In this document: positions 28,014 through 37,668 of the stretch, piece after piece | Layout: each line of letters begins with the position of its first letter | Position numbering within the stretch: the first letter of the stretch is position 1 | From: Bordetella genomosp. 10 | GTDB taxonomy: Bacteria; Pseudomonadota; Gammaproteobacteria; Burkholderiales; Burkholderiaceae_B | Assembly (NCBI RefSeq): GCF_002261225.1 | Contig: NZ_NEVM01000001.1 | Span: 1,426,001 to 1,490,000, forward strand | DNA length: 64,000 bases | Reading direction: 5' to 3' | The notes under the pieces: model-generated | What the model saw: the letters and a program-made list of their open reading frames with translations, nothing else | Told to the model about the DNA's origin: nothing | The model's database searches: none | Translations under genes and position numbers: made by a program

Positions 28014-28109
28014 GTCGGGCCATGGCGGGTGTGCCGTCCGTGGCTGAAATGAATGAACGCCTCCGTGGGAATTCGAGAAGTGCTGAAGAAGACGCCGGCG
28101 CCGCGCGCC

Positions 28110-28901
28110 ATGACGGGAAAGATCCTCTCCATCTTGCTGGGCTGTGGGCTCGGGCTTAACGCGCTCGCCGCCGACGCGCCCGCGCCCGCCACGGCCCAGC
28201 CGGCGCAAGCGCAGCCCGCGCCGGCGCCGCAGGACAACGCGCCGGCCGCCAAGGAAGCCCCGAAGGAGCCCGCCAAGGAAGCACCCAAGCCGGCGGCCAA
28301 GGAGGCGCCGAAGGAGCCTGCCAAGGAAGCGCCGAAGCCGGCAGCCAAGGAGGCGCCCAAGCCCGCGGCGGCCAAGGAACCCGCCAAGCCGGCGGCGGCC
28401 AAGGAAGCGCCTAAGGAGCCCGCCAAGGAAGCGCCGAAGGAAGCCGCCAAGGAAGCGCCGAAGGAAGCCGCCAAGGCCGAGGACAAGGCGGCCCCCGCCG
28501 CCGCGCCGGCCGCCGATGCCGCCAAGGACGTCCAGCGCGGCCCCGTGGTGGTCGAGGTCCATCCGCCGGCCAAGGGCGCGCGCCAGCCGCAGTTCTCGCT
28601 GGGCGGCGACGCCGCCCGCCTGGACGGCCAGCAGCTCGGCCAGGCCCTGGGAACGGTGGCCAAGGACAAGGCGCGCGGCCCGATGACGCCCGTCGCGGTC
28701 CTGGTGGACGCCGACATGACGCTGGCCGACCTCAACAGCATCGCCACGCTGGCGGCCCAGGCCGGCATGAAGCAGGTGCGTTTCTTCATCTCGGACAGCG
28801 ATCGCACCATGGTGACCGAAGTGGTGCCGCAGGCCGGCCACGCCTTTCCGCGCAACCGGCTCGAATCCGAAGTCATGGCGGCCCCCAAGGAACCGGATTG
28901 A
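28110..28901 (+). CDS. exported Lys/Pro/Ala-repeat protein with ExbD/TolR-like C-terminal domain
   Basis: This 263-aa protein starts with a signal-like segment (MTGKILSILLGCGLGLNALA), followed by ~120 residues of KEAPKEPA / KPAAKEAP-type repeats. The folded C-terminus (~165-263) includes 'TPVAVLVDADMTLADLNSIA' and 'AAQAGMKQVRFFIS'. This resembles the periplasmic domain of ExbD/TolR (a beta strand, 'ADxxVxxxxV', then an 'AGxxxVxF' strand). The Lys/Pro repeat could span the periplasm as in TonB. A longer start at 28053 is possible. It is followed after 7 bp by a GNAT gene. A role in envelope tethering is an inference. Confidence 0.65.
   Translation: MTGKILSILLGCGLGLNALAADAPAPATAQPAQAQPAPAPQDNAPAAKEAPKEPAKEAPKPAAKEAPKEPAKEAPKPAAKEAPKPAAAKEPAKPAAAKEAPKEPAKEAPKEAAKEAPKEAAKAEDKAAPAAAPAADAAKDVQRGPVVVEVHPPAKGARQPQFSLGGDAARLDGQQLGQALGTVAKDKARGPMTPVAVLVDADMTLADLNSIATLAAQAGMKQVRFFISDSDRTMVTEVVPQAGHAFPRNRLESEVMAAPKEPD
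28249..28482 (+). repeat. intragenic KEAPKEPA-type coding repeat
   Basis: Degenerate 12- to 24-bp units (AAGGAAGCGCCGAAGGAGCC and variants) repeat through the coding region and give the KEAPKEPAKEAPKPA-type linker. Units differ mostly at third positions, so the repeat is selected at protein level but may still vary in length between strains. Confidence 0.8.
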
Positions 28902-28908
28902 ACTTGGG

Positions 28909-29430
28909 ATGATCGCGGTCGATTGCACTTACGAGCGCCACGCCGGCGCCATCCTGGCGATTTTCAATCACGCCATCCTCACTTCCACCGCGCTATACGA
29001 CTACCAGGCCCGCACCGACGCATCGATGCAGGCCTGGTTCGAAGCCAAGCGCAAGGGCAACTATCCGGTCGTCGGTTTCGAGGACGAGGACGGCGTGCTG
29101 ATGGGCTTCGCCAGCTATGGGCCGTTCCGGCCTTTCCCGGCCTTCAAGTACACCGTGGAGCATTCGGTCTACGTCGACCAGCGTTTCCGCGGCCGCGGCC
29201 TGGGCGAGGCGCTGCTGCGCGCCATCGTCGAGCGGGCCCGCGAGCAGGAGTACCACGTCCTGGTGGGCGCCATCGACGCCTCCAACGCGGTCAGTTGCGC
29301 CCTGCACGAAAAACTCGGCTTCAGCCGCGCCGGCGTCATCGAGCAGGCGGGCTTCAAGTTCGGCCGCTGGCTGGACCTGGTCCTCTATCGGCGCCAGTTG
29401 GAAACGCCCGGCCAGCCTGTCGACGGCTGA
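28909..29430 (+). CDS. GNAT N-acetyltransferase, Pat/YncA (phosphinothricin/methionine sulfoximine) type
   Basis: This 173-aa acetyltransferase carries 'AIFNHAILTSTALYDYQART' near the start, typical of the phosphinothricin/methionine sulfoximine/methionine sulfone group. The acetyl-CoA loop is 'VDQRFRGRGLGEALLRAIV', and 'DASNAVSCALHEKLGFSRAG' is the C-terminal motif B region. It lies 7 bp after the repeat-protein gene and may be co-transcribed with it. Substrates in the family are small amino-acid analogues; the natural one is unknown. Confidence 0.9.
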   Translation: MIAVDCTYERHAGAILAIFNHAILTSTALYDYQARTDASMQAWFEAKRKGNYPVVGFEDEDGVLMGFASYGPFRPFPAFKYTVEHSVYVDQRFRGRGLGEALLRAIVERAREQEYHVLVGAIDASNAVSCALHEKLGFSRAGVIEQAGFKFGRWLDLVLYRRQLETPGQPVDG

Positions 29431-29520
29431 AACGGTCTCGCGACGGCCGGCCGGTCCGCCATCCCGTGGCCTGGAGATGGATCCGGGGCATCCCGGGGCG
29501 CGGACCGCCGCGCCTGGGTT

Positions 29521-30693
29521 CTATTTGGAGAGCGCCCGCATGGCCTGCTCCAGGCCGGCCACGGTCACCGGGTACATGCGGTCGTGCATGATGTCGCGCA
29601 GCAGCGCGATGGACTGCCGGTAGGTCCAGGACGCGGTCGGCTCCGGGTTGAGCCAGGCGGCCTTGGGCCACGTCTCCAGCAGGCGCTGCATCCATACCGC
29701 TCCGGCTTCCTTGTTCGCGTATTCCACCGAACCGCCGGGCTGCAGGATCTCGTAGGGGCTCATGGTGGCGTCGCCGACGATGATCAGGCGCCAATCCGCG
29801 TTGTACTTGCGCAGGATGTCCCAGGTATCGAAGCGTTCGTTGCTGCGCCGGCGCGCGCTTTGCCACAGGCTGTCGTAGGGGCAGTTGTGGAAATAGTAGA
29901 CCTCGAGGTTGCGGAATTCGCTGCGCGCCGCGGAGAACAGTTCCTCGACCCGCGCGATGTGGTCGTCCATGCTGCCGCCGACGTCCAGCAGCATCAGCAC
30001 CTTGACCGTATTGTGGCGTTCGGGCACCAGGCGCAGGTCCAGGTGCCCGGCGTTGCGCGCCGTGCTGGCGATGGTGTCGTCCAGGTCCAGTTCGAGATCC
30101 GCGCCCTCGCGGGCGAAGCGGCGCAGCCGCCGCAGGGCCACCTTGAAGTTGCGCGTGCCCAGCTCCAGCCGGTCGTCGTAGTCGCGGAACTGGCGCATGT
30201 CCCAGACCTTCACCGCGCTGCGGTTGCCGGCCGAGTCGCCGCCGACGCGGATGCCCTCGGGGTGGTAGCCGCCGTTGCCGAACGGCGACGTGCCGCCCGT
30301 GCCTATCCAGCGGCTGCCGCCGGCGTGCCGCTCCTTCTGTTCCTCCAGCCGTTCGCGGAACATCTCCATCAGCTTGTCCCAGCCGTGCTTCTCGATGGCG
30401 GCCTTTTCCTCGGGCGTCAGGGTGCGCTCGAACTGCTTGATCAGCCAGTCCAGGGGAATTTCCTTGCCGGCCGGCAGGGCGGCTTCGATCCCTCGGTAAT
30501 ACGCGCCGAAGGCCTGGTCGTAGCGGTCGTAGAGCGTTTCGTCCTTGACCAGGGCGGTGCGCGCGAGGAAATAGAAGTCGTCCAGCGTGGGCGACATCAG
30601 GTCGTGGCGCATGGCGTTGAGCAGCGTCAGGTATTCCTGCACCGACACGGGCAGCTTGTGGGCCCGAAGATGGTAGAAGAAGTCGATCAGCAT
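29521..30693 (-). CDS. VWA domain-containing CoxE-like protein
   Basis: This 390-aa protein has a C-terminal von Willebrand A fold with the metal-ion site D237-x-G-x-S241 ('LLDVGGSMDD'). The N-terminal region includes 'LPVSVQEYLTLLNAMRHDLM', found in CoxE-like partners of MoxR ATPases. MoxR/VWA pairs remodel or insert metal cofactors into protein complexes. It lies 15 bp downstream of the MoxR gene in the same operon. A target is not obvious; the two cytochromes c are divergent neighbours. Confidence 0.9.
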   Translation of the reverse strand: MLIDFFYHLRAHKLPVSVQEYLTLLNAMRHDLMSPTLDDFYFLARTALVKDETLYDRYDQAFGAYYRGIEAALPAGKEIPLDWLIKQFERTLTPEEKAAIEKHGWDKLMEMFRERLEEQKERHAGGSRWIGTGGTSPFGNGGYHPEGIRVGGDSAGNRSAVKVWDMRQFRDYDDRLELGTRNFKVALRRLRRFAREGADLELDLDDTIASTARNAGHLDLRLVPERHNTVKVLMLLDVGGSMDDHIARVEELFSAARSEFRNLEVYYFHNCPYDSLWQSARRRSNERFDTWDILRKYNADWRLIIVGDATMSPYEILQPGGSVEYANKEAGAVWMQRLLETWPKAAWLNPEPTASWTYRQSIALLRDIMHDRMYPVTVAGLEQAMRALSK

Positions 30694-30708
30694 GGCGCGG
30701 CCGCCCGC

Positions 30709-31584
30709 TCAGCGCCGCGTGCCGGTGCGCGTCATCGCGGCCAGGCGCTCCAGCAGGTGCATGTCCTGTTCGTTCTTCAACAAGGCGCCGGCCATGATGG
30801 GCACCGCGGTGGCCGCATGGGCCTCGATCTCGCCCGCCGGCACGTCCTCGGCCAGCAGCAGGCGCAGCCAGTCGAGCAATTCGGAGGTCGAGGGCTTCTT
30901 CTTCAGGCCGGGCGCCTCGCGCAGCGCGAAGAAGGCGTCCAGCGCGGCGCGCAGCACGTCCTGCTTGAGGTTGGGATAGTGCACCGCCACGATGTCGCGC
31001 ATGGTGTCGCGGTCCGGGAAGCGGATGTAGTGGAAGAAGCAGCGGCGCAGGAAGGCGTCGGGCAGGTCTTTCTCGTTGTTCGACGTGATGATGACCAGCG
31101 GCCGGTGGCGCGCGCGTATGGTCTGGCGGGTCTCGTAGACATGGAATTCCATGCGGTCGAGCTCGCGCAGCAGGTCGTTGGGGAATTCGATGTCGGCCTT
31201 GTCGATTTCGTCGATCAGCAGCACGACCGGCTGGTCGGCCTCGAAGGCCTGCCACAGCACGCCTTCGACGATGTAGTTGCGGATGTCCCGCACCTTTTCG
31301 TCGCCCAGTTGCGAATCGCGCAGGCGCGAGACGGCGTCGTACTCGTACAGGCCCTGGTGCGCCTTGGTGGTCGACTTGATGTGCCATTGCAGCAAGGGGC
31401 GGCCCAGCGCGGCCGCGACTTCCTCGGCCAGCATGGTCTTGCCGGTGCCGGGTTCGCCCTTGATCAGGAGTGGGCGCTGCAGCGTCAACGCGGCGTTGAC
31501 GGCAAGCTTGAGATCGTCGGTGGCGACGTAGCGGTCGGTGCCGTCGAAACGGGCGGCGGGAGCATCGGGGCGTGCAGCGGACAT
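30709..31584 (-). CDS. MoxR-family AAA+ ATPase
   Basis: This 291-aa ATPase has Walker A GEPGTGKT at residues 43-50, Walker B 'VVLLIDEIDKAD', sensor 1 'LVIITSNNEKDLPDAFLRRC' and an AAA lid. It is a chaperone-like ATPase acting with the VWA protein encoded downstream. The ATG at 31584 was chosen because upstream in-frame sequence is not family-like and the length matches MoxR proteins (~290-310). Confidence 0.92.
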   Translation of the reverse strand: MSAARPDAPAARFDGTDRYVATDDLKLAVNAALTLQRPLLIKGEPGTGKTMLAEEVAAALGRPLLQWHIKSTTKAHQGLYEYDAVSRLRDSQLGDEKVRDIRNYIVEGVLWQAFEADQPVVLLIDEIDKADIEFPNDLLRELDRMEFHVYETRQTIRARHRPLVIITSNNEKDLPDAFLRRCFFHYIRFPDRDTMRDIVAVHYPNLKQDVLRAALDAFFALREAPGLKKKPSTSELLDWLRLLLAEDVPAGEIEAHAATAVPIMAGALLKNEQDMHLLERLAAMTRTGTRR

Positions 31585-31754
31585 GAAACGGAAGCCTCCA
31601 CGGGCAGGGCACGGGACGGCGCCCATGCGTGGTCGATCGGGCAATTATCGTACAATCGCTGGGATTTTGCGTCCGGCTGGAGGGCTGGCGCGAAGTCGCC
31701 GCAGATGTACCAGCAGAAGTTCCAGCAACCAGAACAGCCGAGACAAGAGCCCCC
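31585..31754. promoter_or_regulatory. divergent promoter region moxR / cytochrome c
   Basis: This 170-bp gap contains a clear AT-richer segment, 'GCAATTATCGTACAATCGC' around 31641-31659. TACAAT (31651-31656) could be the -10 of the cytochrome gene, and GATAAT on the opposite strand could serve moxR. Matching -35 boxes are weak. Confidence 0.35.
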
Positions 31755-32129
31755 ATGAAGTTGCGAACGAATGTATTGCGTACGGTAGCAGTGATGGCCA
31801 TGGCGGCATCCTGTGCGATCCCGGGCCTGGCCCACGCGGCCGATGCCGCGCCCGCCCCTGCCGCGGGCCCCGCCGCGGGCAACGTGCAGGCGGCGCGTGA
31901 CAAGATTTCCATGTGCATCGGCTGTCACGGCATCCCGGGATATAAAGCCAGTTTCCCCGAGCTTTACCATGTGCCCATGATCGCCGGGCAGAATGCCAAG
32001 TACATCGAGGCCGCCCTGAACGAATACAAGAGCGGTGCGCGCAGTCATCCCACCATGGATGCCGTGGCGGCCAGCCTGTCCGACCAGGACATCGCCGATC
32101 TGGCCGCGTATTACGCCAATCTCAAGTAA
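31755..32129 (+). CDS. periplasmic monoheme cytochrome c (c553/c4-like)
   Basis: This 124-aa protein has a Sec signal (about 1-29, cut near AHA|A) and one heme site, CIGCH at residues 54-58. 'MIAGQNAKYIEAALNEYKSG' and 'DIADLAAYYANLK' at the end are typical of class I cytochromes of the c4/c553 group. It is followed after 12 bp by a second monoheme cytochrome. The pair resembles the two halves of a diheme c4 and may shuttle electrons to a terminal oxidase (inference). Confidence 0.9.
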   Translation: MKLRTNVLRTVAVMAMAASCAIPGLAHAADAAPAPAAGPAAGNVQAARDKISMCIGCHGIPGYKASFPELYHVPMIAGQNAKYIEAALNEYKSGARSHPTMDAVAASLSDQDIADLAAYYANLK

Positions 32130-32141
32130 ACGGGGGCATCC

Positions 32142-32504
32142 ATGAAACGCTATTTCCTCGCTTGCGCGGGTGCCGCGCTGCTCGTCTCGTCCGGTGCCGC
32201 GGGCGCCGCCGACCTGGAGGCCGGCAAGGCCGTCTTCCAGAAATTCAATTGCGCGTCCTGCCATGGCGCGGACGCGAAGACCGCGGTCGATCCGGCTTAT
32301 CCGGTGCTGGCGGGCCAGCATGCCGATTACCTGGCGCATGCGCTCAAGGCCTACCAGCGCGGCCAGTCCGGCGCCGCCGCGTCCGCCAATATCCGCAAGA
32401 ATCCGGTGATGGGCGCCTTCGCGGTGCAGTTGTCGCCGGAGGATATCGACAACGTCACGGCCTGGCTGGCCAGCCTGCCCAGCGACCTGGGCGTGCGGAA
32501 GTAA
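32142..32504 (+). CDS. periplasmic monoheme cytochrome c (c553/c4-like)
   Basis: This 120-aa protein has a signal peptide (about 1-22, ending GAAGA|A), heme site CASCH at 37-41, 'VLAGQHADYLAHALKAYQRG' and a C-terminal 'EDIDNVTAWLASLP'. It is a paralogue of the preceding gene in the same operon. The Met axial ligand is probably in 'NPVMGAFAVQLS'. Confidence 0.9.
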   Translation: MKRYFLACAGAALLVSSGAAGAADLEAGKAVFQKFNCASCHGADAKTAVDPAYPVLAGQHADYLAHALKAYQRGQSGAAASANIRKNPVMGAFAVQLSPEDIDNVTAWLASLPSDLGVRK

Positions 32505-32517
32505 ATCCCGCCGGGAT

Positions 32518-32943
32518 CTACCGCTCCGCCCGCTGGCGGATGAGGTCGATATAGGTATCGCTGTCCAGCGGCTTGCCCAGCCGCTGCGCTTCCCACACCA
32601 CCTGGCCCAGGCATTCCATGATTTCATGCGCGGCGTGATGCGCGTCGCTGCGCGCCGTCAGGCGCTGGTAGGCGGCGCGGATGCCGGGCGGGTGGTCGAT
32701 CGACAATTGCTCGGCGATCGCCAGGTGCATGGACAGGTGCAGGAAAGGATTCGTGCGGCCGTTCTCGACCGCGTATTCCTTGGTCAGGGCCGCCGGGTCT
32801 TCCATGTCGCCGTGATATTCGGGATGCTCGATCAGCCAGTCCAGGGCCATGGACTCCAGGGGCGTAAGGACTTCCGAGGCCCGGTGCTTGCGCCAGGTTT
32901 CGATGAAGAATTCGCGGACTTGATCGCGGGAAGGATTGAACAT
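32518..32943 (-). CDS. DUF1841 family protein
   Basis: This 141-aa cytosolic protein begins with 'MFNPSRDQVREFFIETWRKH' and continues with 'LTPLESMALDWLIEHPEYH' and 'NPFLHLSMHLAIAEQLSIDH', all typical of DUF1841. 'HHAAHEIMECLGQVVWEAQR' is the conserved C-terminal helix. The His-rich pattern suggests metal binding, but function is unknown. The start at 32943 matches the family N-terminus. It is convergent with the cytochrome pair (13-bp gap). Confidence 0.88.
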   Translation of the reverse strand: MFNPSRDQVREFFIETWRKHRASEVLTPLESMALDWLIEHPEYHGDMEDPAALTKEYAVENGRTNPFLHLSMHLAIAEQLSIDHPPGIRAAYQRLTARSDAHHAAHEIMECLGQVVWEAQRLGKPLDSDTYIDLIRQRAER

Positions 32944-33171
32944 GCGGCGGATGGGGAAACGGGCCCGGGCCGGAGGCCTGACGGGCGCTGGGGGTTGTGC
33001 GTCGCGTCGCGCGATGCGGCCATGCCGGCCGCCGCGTGGGACTGCCGCGCCGACCGTTGTGCGGTGCGTCATGGCATTTTACTCCCGCCGCATGGGGACA
33101 TCGGTCCGGATGCGTGGCATGCCGATATAGAATGGGTCTTGCCTCGACCGTAACCGCAGAGAGCCGTTGTC

Positions 33172-34428
<1,257 letters not shown>

Positions 34429-34435
34429 GCCGCGC

Positions 34436-35386
34436 CTAGGACGGCGCGATCGCCAGCGGCCTGCCGTCCATGACCGGCGGCATGGCCTGCCGGATGATCT
34501 CCAGAAAGCGCCGCAGGCGCGCCGGGTAGTAGCGCGCGTAGGGATGCATCAGGTAGATGGGCAGGGGCGGGGCCTGCCAGTCCGGGATCAACTGGCGAAG
34601 CCGGCCGGCCTGGATGTCTTCCGTGGCCATCCAGGCCGACTCGACGGCGGCGCCCATGCCGAGCAGCGTGGCGTGGTGCAGGGCATAGAGATTGTCGGTC
34701 AGCATCCGCGGCCGGATCGGCAGGCGGTGCTCGGTCTGGTCGGCGACGTGCCGCAGCATGATTTCGTCGCGGTAGAAGGTCCGCAACGCCAGCCAGGGCA
34801 GGCCCGCCAGGTCCGCGGGATGCCGCGCCTCGGCCACGGCCGCGGCCAGTTCCGGCGTGGCCACCACGATGCGCGGCACTTCGGAAACCCGCGTCGCCAC
34901 CAGGTCGACGTCGTCCAGTTCGCCCACGTGCAGGGCGCAGTCCATGCCTTCCGCGATGAAGTCCGGCCGCCGGTCCTGGAGCAGCCATTCCACCGACACC
35001 TTGGGATAGCGGGCCAGGTAATCGGCCAGCAAGGGCATCAGGTGGCGCTGGCCGAAGGCGTGCGGCACCAGCACGCGCAGCCGGCCCTCCGGCTCGTCGG
35101 CCACGCCGCGCAGGTCCGCTTCCATGGCGCCCCAGTTGTCCAGCAGGTCGCGGGCGCGCGCGTAACAGCGTTCGCCGTCCTCGGTCAGCTTCATGACGTG
35201 GGTCGTGCGCTGCAACAGCTTCAGGCCGAGAAAGCGTTCCAGCGCCTGCAAACGCCGGCTGACGGTCGGCTGGGTCGTTCCCAGCCGTTCGGCCGCGGCG
35301 GACAGGCTGCCGGTATCCACGATGCGGACGAAGGTCTGCATCAGCTCGATGCGGTCGACGCCAGGGGGCGTTTGGGTCTTTGTCAT
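34436..35386 (-). CDS. LysR-family transcriptional regulator
   Basis: This 316-aa protein has an N-terminal HTH ('MQTFVRIVDTGSLSAAAERL', 'TTQPTVSRRLQALERFLGLK'), and the effector domain starts near 'GRLRVLVPHAFGQRHLMPLL'. It belongs to the CrgA-like group by the 'DTGSLSAAAERL' form. It is divergent from an MFS transporter gene, its likely target. It ends 7 bp from icd in convergent orientation. Confidence 0.92.
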   Translation of the reverse strand: MTKTQTPPGVDRIELMQTFVRIVDTGSLSAAAERLGTTQPTVSRRLQALERFLGLKLLQRTTHVMKLTEDGERCYARARDLLDNWGAMEADLRGVADEPEGRLRVLVPHAFGQRHLMPLLADYLARYPKVSVEWLLQDRRPDFIAEGMDCALHVGELDDVDLVATRVSEVPRIVVATPELAAAVAEARHPADLAGLPWLALRTFYRDEIMLRHVADQTEHRLPIRPRMLTDNLYALHHATLLGMGAAVESAWMATEDIQAGRLRQLIPDWQAPPLPIYLMHPYARYYPARLRRFLEIIRQAMPPVMDGRPLAIAPS

Positions 35387-35424
35387 GCGCGTAGCGTATA
35401 AGGGATCTGCGATGGGCGCTACTA

Positions 35425-35446
35425 CCGCACCGCGTCATTCGTGCGG
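35425..35446. promoter_or_regulatory. candidate operator between LysR and MFS genes
   Basis: CCGCAC - 10 bp - GTGCGG is a perfect 6+6 inverted repeat in the 98-bp divergent gap. The spacing resembles half-turn-separated LysR sites, but GC-rich dyads arise often by chance in this genome. Confidence 0.3.
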
Positions 35447-35484
35447 AGAATGCGAAGCATCGAATCTTCCCCCGAATTCCGACC

Positions 35485-36789
35485 ATGTCTTCCCTATCCG
35501 CATCGCGGCAACCCCCTATGTCCACCGTGCCCGGCGGCGAACAGGCCGCCCAACCAGCGGCCACCCACCCAGCCGCCCACCCCGCCGCCGGCAAGGCGGC
35601 CGCCAGTACGCCGCCGCAGAGCCTGTCCGGCGGGCTGATCCTGCTGCTGGCCGTCGGCACCGGCGTCAGCGTGGCGTCGCTCTATTACAGCCAACCCATG
35701 CTGGGCGTGCTCAGCGGCGCGATCCACGCCGGCGAGCGCGAAGTGGGCCTGGTTCCCACGCTGACCCAATTGGGCTACGCGCTGGGCCTGTTGCTGCTGG
35801 CCCCGCTGGGCGACCGCTTCGACCGCCGCAACATCATCCTGCTCAAGGGCGCGATTCTCGCCCTGGCGCTGCTGGCGGCGGGCCTGGCGCCCTCGCTCGG
35901 TTTCCTGCTGGCGGCCAGCCTGGCCGTGGGATTGACGGCGACCATGGCGCAGGACCTCGTGCCCGCCGCCGCCACGCTGGCGCCCGCCGCGCATCGGGGC
36001 AGGGCGGTGGGCATCGTCATGACCGGCCTGCTGCTGGGCATCCTCCTGTCCCGCGTCGTCAGCGGCTTCGTGGCCGAACAGTTCGGCTGGCGCGCGATGT
36101 ATTTAGCAGCCGCCGTGGGCATGGCCTCGATCGGCGTGGCGCTGTGGCGCGGCTTGCCGCGCTTCGCGCCGACCACTTCGCTGTCCTATGGCGCGCTGAT
36201 GGGTTCGCTGTTCGCCCTGTGGCGCCGGCATCCGGCCCTGCGCCGCGCCGCAGTGGCGCAAGGGCTGCTGGCCCTGGGCTTCAGCGCCTTCTGGTCGACG
36301 CTGGCGGTGATGCTGCATGAAGCGCCTTTCCACCTGGGCAGCGCGGCGGCGGGTTCTTTCGGCCTGGCGGGCGCGGCGGGCGCCCTGGCGGCGCCGTTGG
36401 CCGGCCGCGTCTCGGATCGCAGCGGGCCGGAACGCGTCACGCGGCTGGCCGCGGGCCTGGCGGCGTTGTCCTTCCTGTCCATGGCCTTCGCACCCCTGCT
36501 GCCGGGCACGCACGGCAAGATCATGTTGATCGTGGCCAGCGCCATCGGTTTCGACTTCGGCATCCAGGCCGCCCTGGTGGCGCACCAGACCATCGTCTAC
36601 GGCATCGATCCGGGCGCCCGCAGCCGCTTGAACGCGCTGTTGTTCACCAGCGTGTTCGTGGGCATGTCGCTGGGCGCGGCGCTCGGCAGCCTGGCGCTGG
36701 CGCAATGGGGCTGGATGGGCGTGGTGGGCCTGACCACGCTGGCGGCGGCGGGCGCGCTGCTGGTCCGGCTGACGGCGCGGCGCCCCTGA
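35485..36789 (+). CDS. MFS transporter, probable drug/metabolite exporter
   Basis: This 434-aa protein has about 12 membrane helices. An ~45-residue Pro/Ala/His-rich cytosolic N-terminus precedes helix 1 ('LILLLAVGTGVSVASLYYSQ'). 'PLGDRFDRRNIIL' is the MFS loop 2-3 motif A, and 'GRAVGIVMTGLLLGILLSRV' lies in the fifth helix region. The form resembles the YnfM-like exporter branch. A start at 35518 would shorten the N-terminus. It is divergent from a LysR gene. Confidence 0.9.
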   Translation: MSSLSASRQPPMSTVPGGEQAAQPAATHPAAHPAAGKAAASTPPQSLSGGLILLLAVGTGVSVASLYYSQPMLGVLSGAIHAGEREVGLVPTLTQLGYALGLLLLAPLGDRFDRRNIILLKGAILALALLAAGLAPSLGFLLAASLAVGLTATMAQDLVPAAATLAPAAHRGRAVGIVMTGLLLGILLSRVVSGFVAEQFGWRAMYLAAAVGMASIGVALWRGLPRFAPTTSLSYGALMGSLFALWRRHPALRRAAVAQGLLALGFSAFWSTLAVMLHEAPFHLGSAAAGSFGLAGAAGALAAPLAGRVSDRSGPERVTRLAAGLAALSFLSMAFAPLLPGTHGKIMLIVASAIGFDFGIQAALVAHQTIVYGIDPGARSRLNALLFTSVFVGMSLGAALGSLALAQWGWMGVVGLTTLAAAGALLVRLTARRP

Positions 36790-36819
36790 GCGGCATTTCC
36801 GCGCAAGCGCAGACAGCCG

Positions 36820-36843
36820 AACGGCGACCCGCGGGTCGCCGTT
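36820..36843 (+). terminator. hairpin terminator after MFS gene
   Basis: AACGGCGACCC - GC - GGGTCGCCGTT is a perfect 11-bp stem, 30 bp after the MFS stop and followed by TTTGC. It may also serve the convergent XRE gene. Confidence 0.7.
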
Positions 36844-36900
36844 TGCACGCCTGGCGCCGGGTTGCGGCGCGGATCTCGGCGTGGGATCGCTTTTTCGCGT

Positions 36901-37218
36901 TCAGGCGGTTTCGTCCGCAGGTCGATTCAGCAATTGCTTCACGTAGGCCAGCGCTTCCACTTTCCGCGCCGGCGGCAGGCGGTGATAAGTCAACAACAAC
37001 TCGGCCAGGTCATCGTCCCGCGTGTAGAACCAGGGGGCGGGGATATCCAGCGCCAGCGCCAGCCTTTCGATGAGGAAAAAGCCCGGCGTGTGCTTGCCGC
37101 GCTCGTATTGATTCATGCGGGAGCTGGCGGACATTTCATCCAGTCCGGCCAATACGCCCAGCCGCTCCTGGGAAATCCCGGCGCGCAATCGCGCTTCCTT
37201 GAGCCTTGTCGTCAGCAT
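36901..37218 (-). CDS. small XRE-family helix-turn-helix regulator
   Basis: This 105-aa protein has an HTH_3 domain: 'RLKEARLRAGISQERLGVLA' and 'SRMNQYERGKHTPGFFLIE'. An alpha-helical tail follows ('AELLLTYHRLPPARKVEALA'). Single-domain regulators of this kind are common next to acquired DNA. The upstream region is AT-rich and probably holds its own operator. No toxin partner or phage gene is adjacent. Confidence 0.88.
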   Translation of the reverse strand: MLTTRLKEARLRAGISQERLGVLAGLDEMSASSRMNQYERGKHTPGFFLIERLALALDIPAPWFYTRDDDLAELLLTYHRLPPARKVEALAYVKQLLNRPADETA

Positions 37219-37668
37219 ATTGGCGCCCCAGAGAGGGATACAAAGCAGAGGATGGTCGTAGATTTCTCACTACCGCTTCCTAAGATTTTCGTAGTGCCAG
37301 ACGCGTCAATCTTTGAAAGAATGTTTCCTAGCGCGACATTGTCGACAAATTCAGCTAAGGTATGCGGTTAGCGTGGCAAATTTGGTTTGTCCACGTCGCG
37401 GCACTTGTCTGTTTGGTGAATCCTTGCGGGTTTTGGGGGCTTAATTCGCCATATAGCTACCGATTTGGCGCTTTTTTGACCGATCTCGCCAGTTACGGAA
37501 TCCTACAATCGAATGTCCTCGCAGTATGGGGCAATTTGGTCGCGAAGATACGCAAATGCCGGCAATTTGCGAACAGGGGGTATGCAGGAGGTGTCGCAAC
37601 AAGCTGACATGGTCTGTACACCTGTCTCCATATGTGAACGTAAGCGGGCCTGCCGGGCCCGGAGTTGA
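37219..37668. other. 450-bp AT-rich intergenic region between two regulators
   Basis: Base composition drops well below the surrounding genes. The part near the XRE gene has TTGTCGACAA (37338-37347) and ACTAC...GTAGT (around 37270-37295), which could be regulator sites. A weak 81-codon ORF (37362-37607) has no family features or good ribosome-binding site. The region may be a regulatory island or the remnant of acquired DNA. Confidence 0.5.

Noticed and set aside
28249..28482. CRISPR-like array of short repeats
   Set aside because: Units are degenerate, directly adjacent without unique spacers, and in frame with a Lys/Pro/Ala-rich protein.
37362..37607. 81-codon ORF in the AT-rich gap
   Set aside because: No good ribosome-binding site, no recognisable motif, and the region is better explained as regulatory; kept only as a note.
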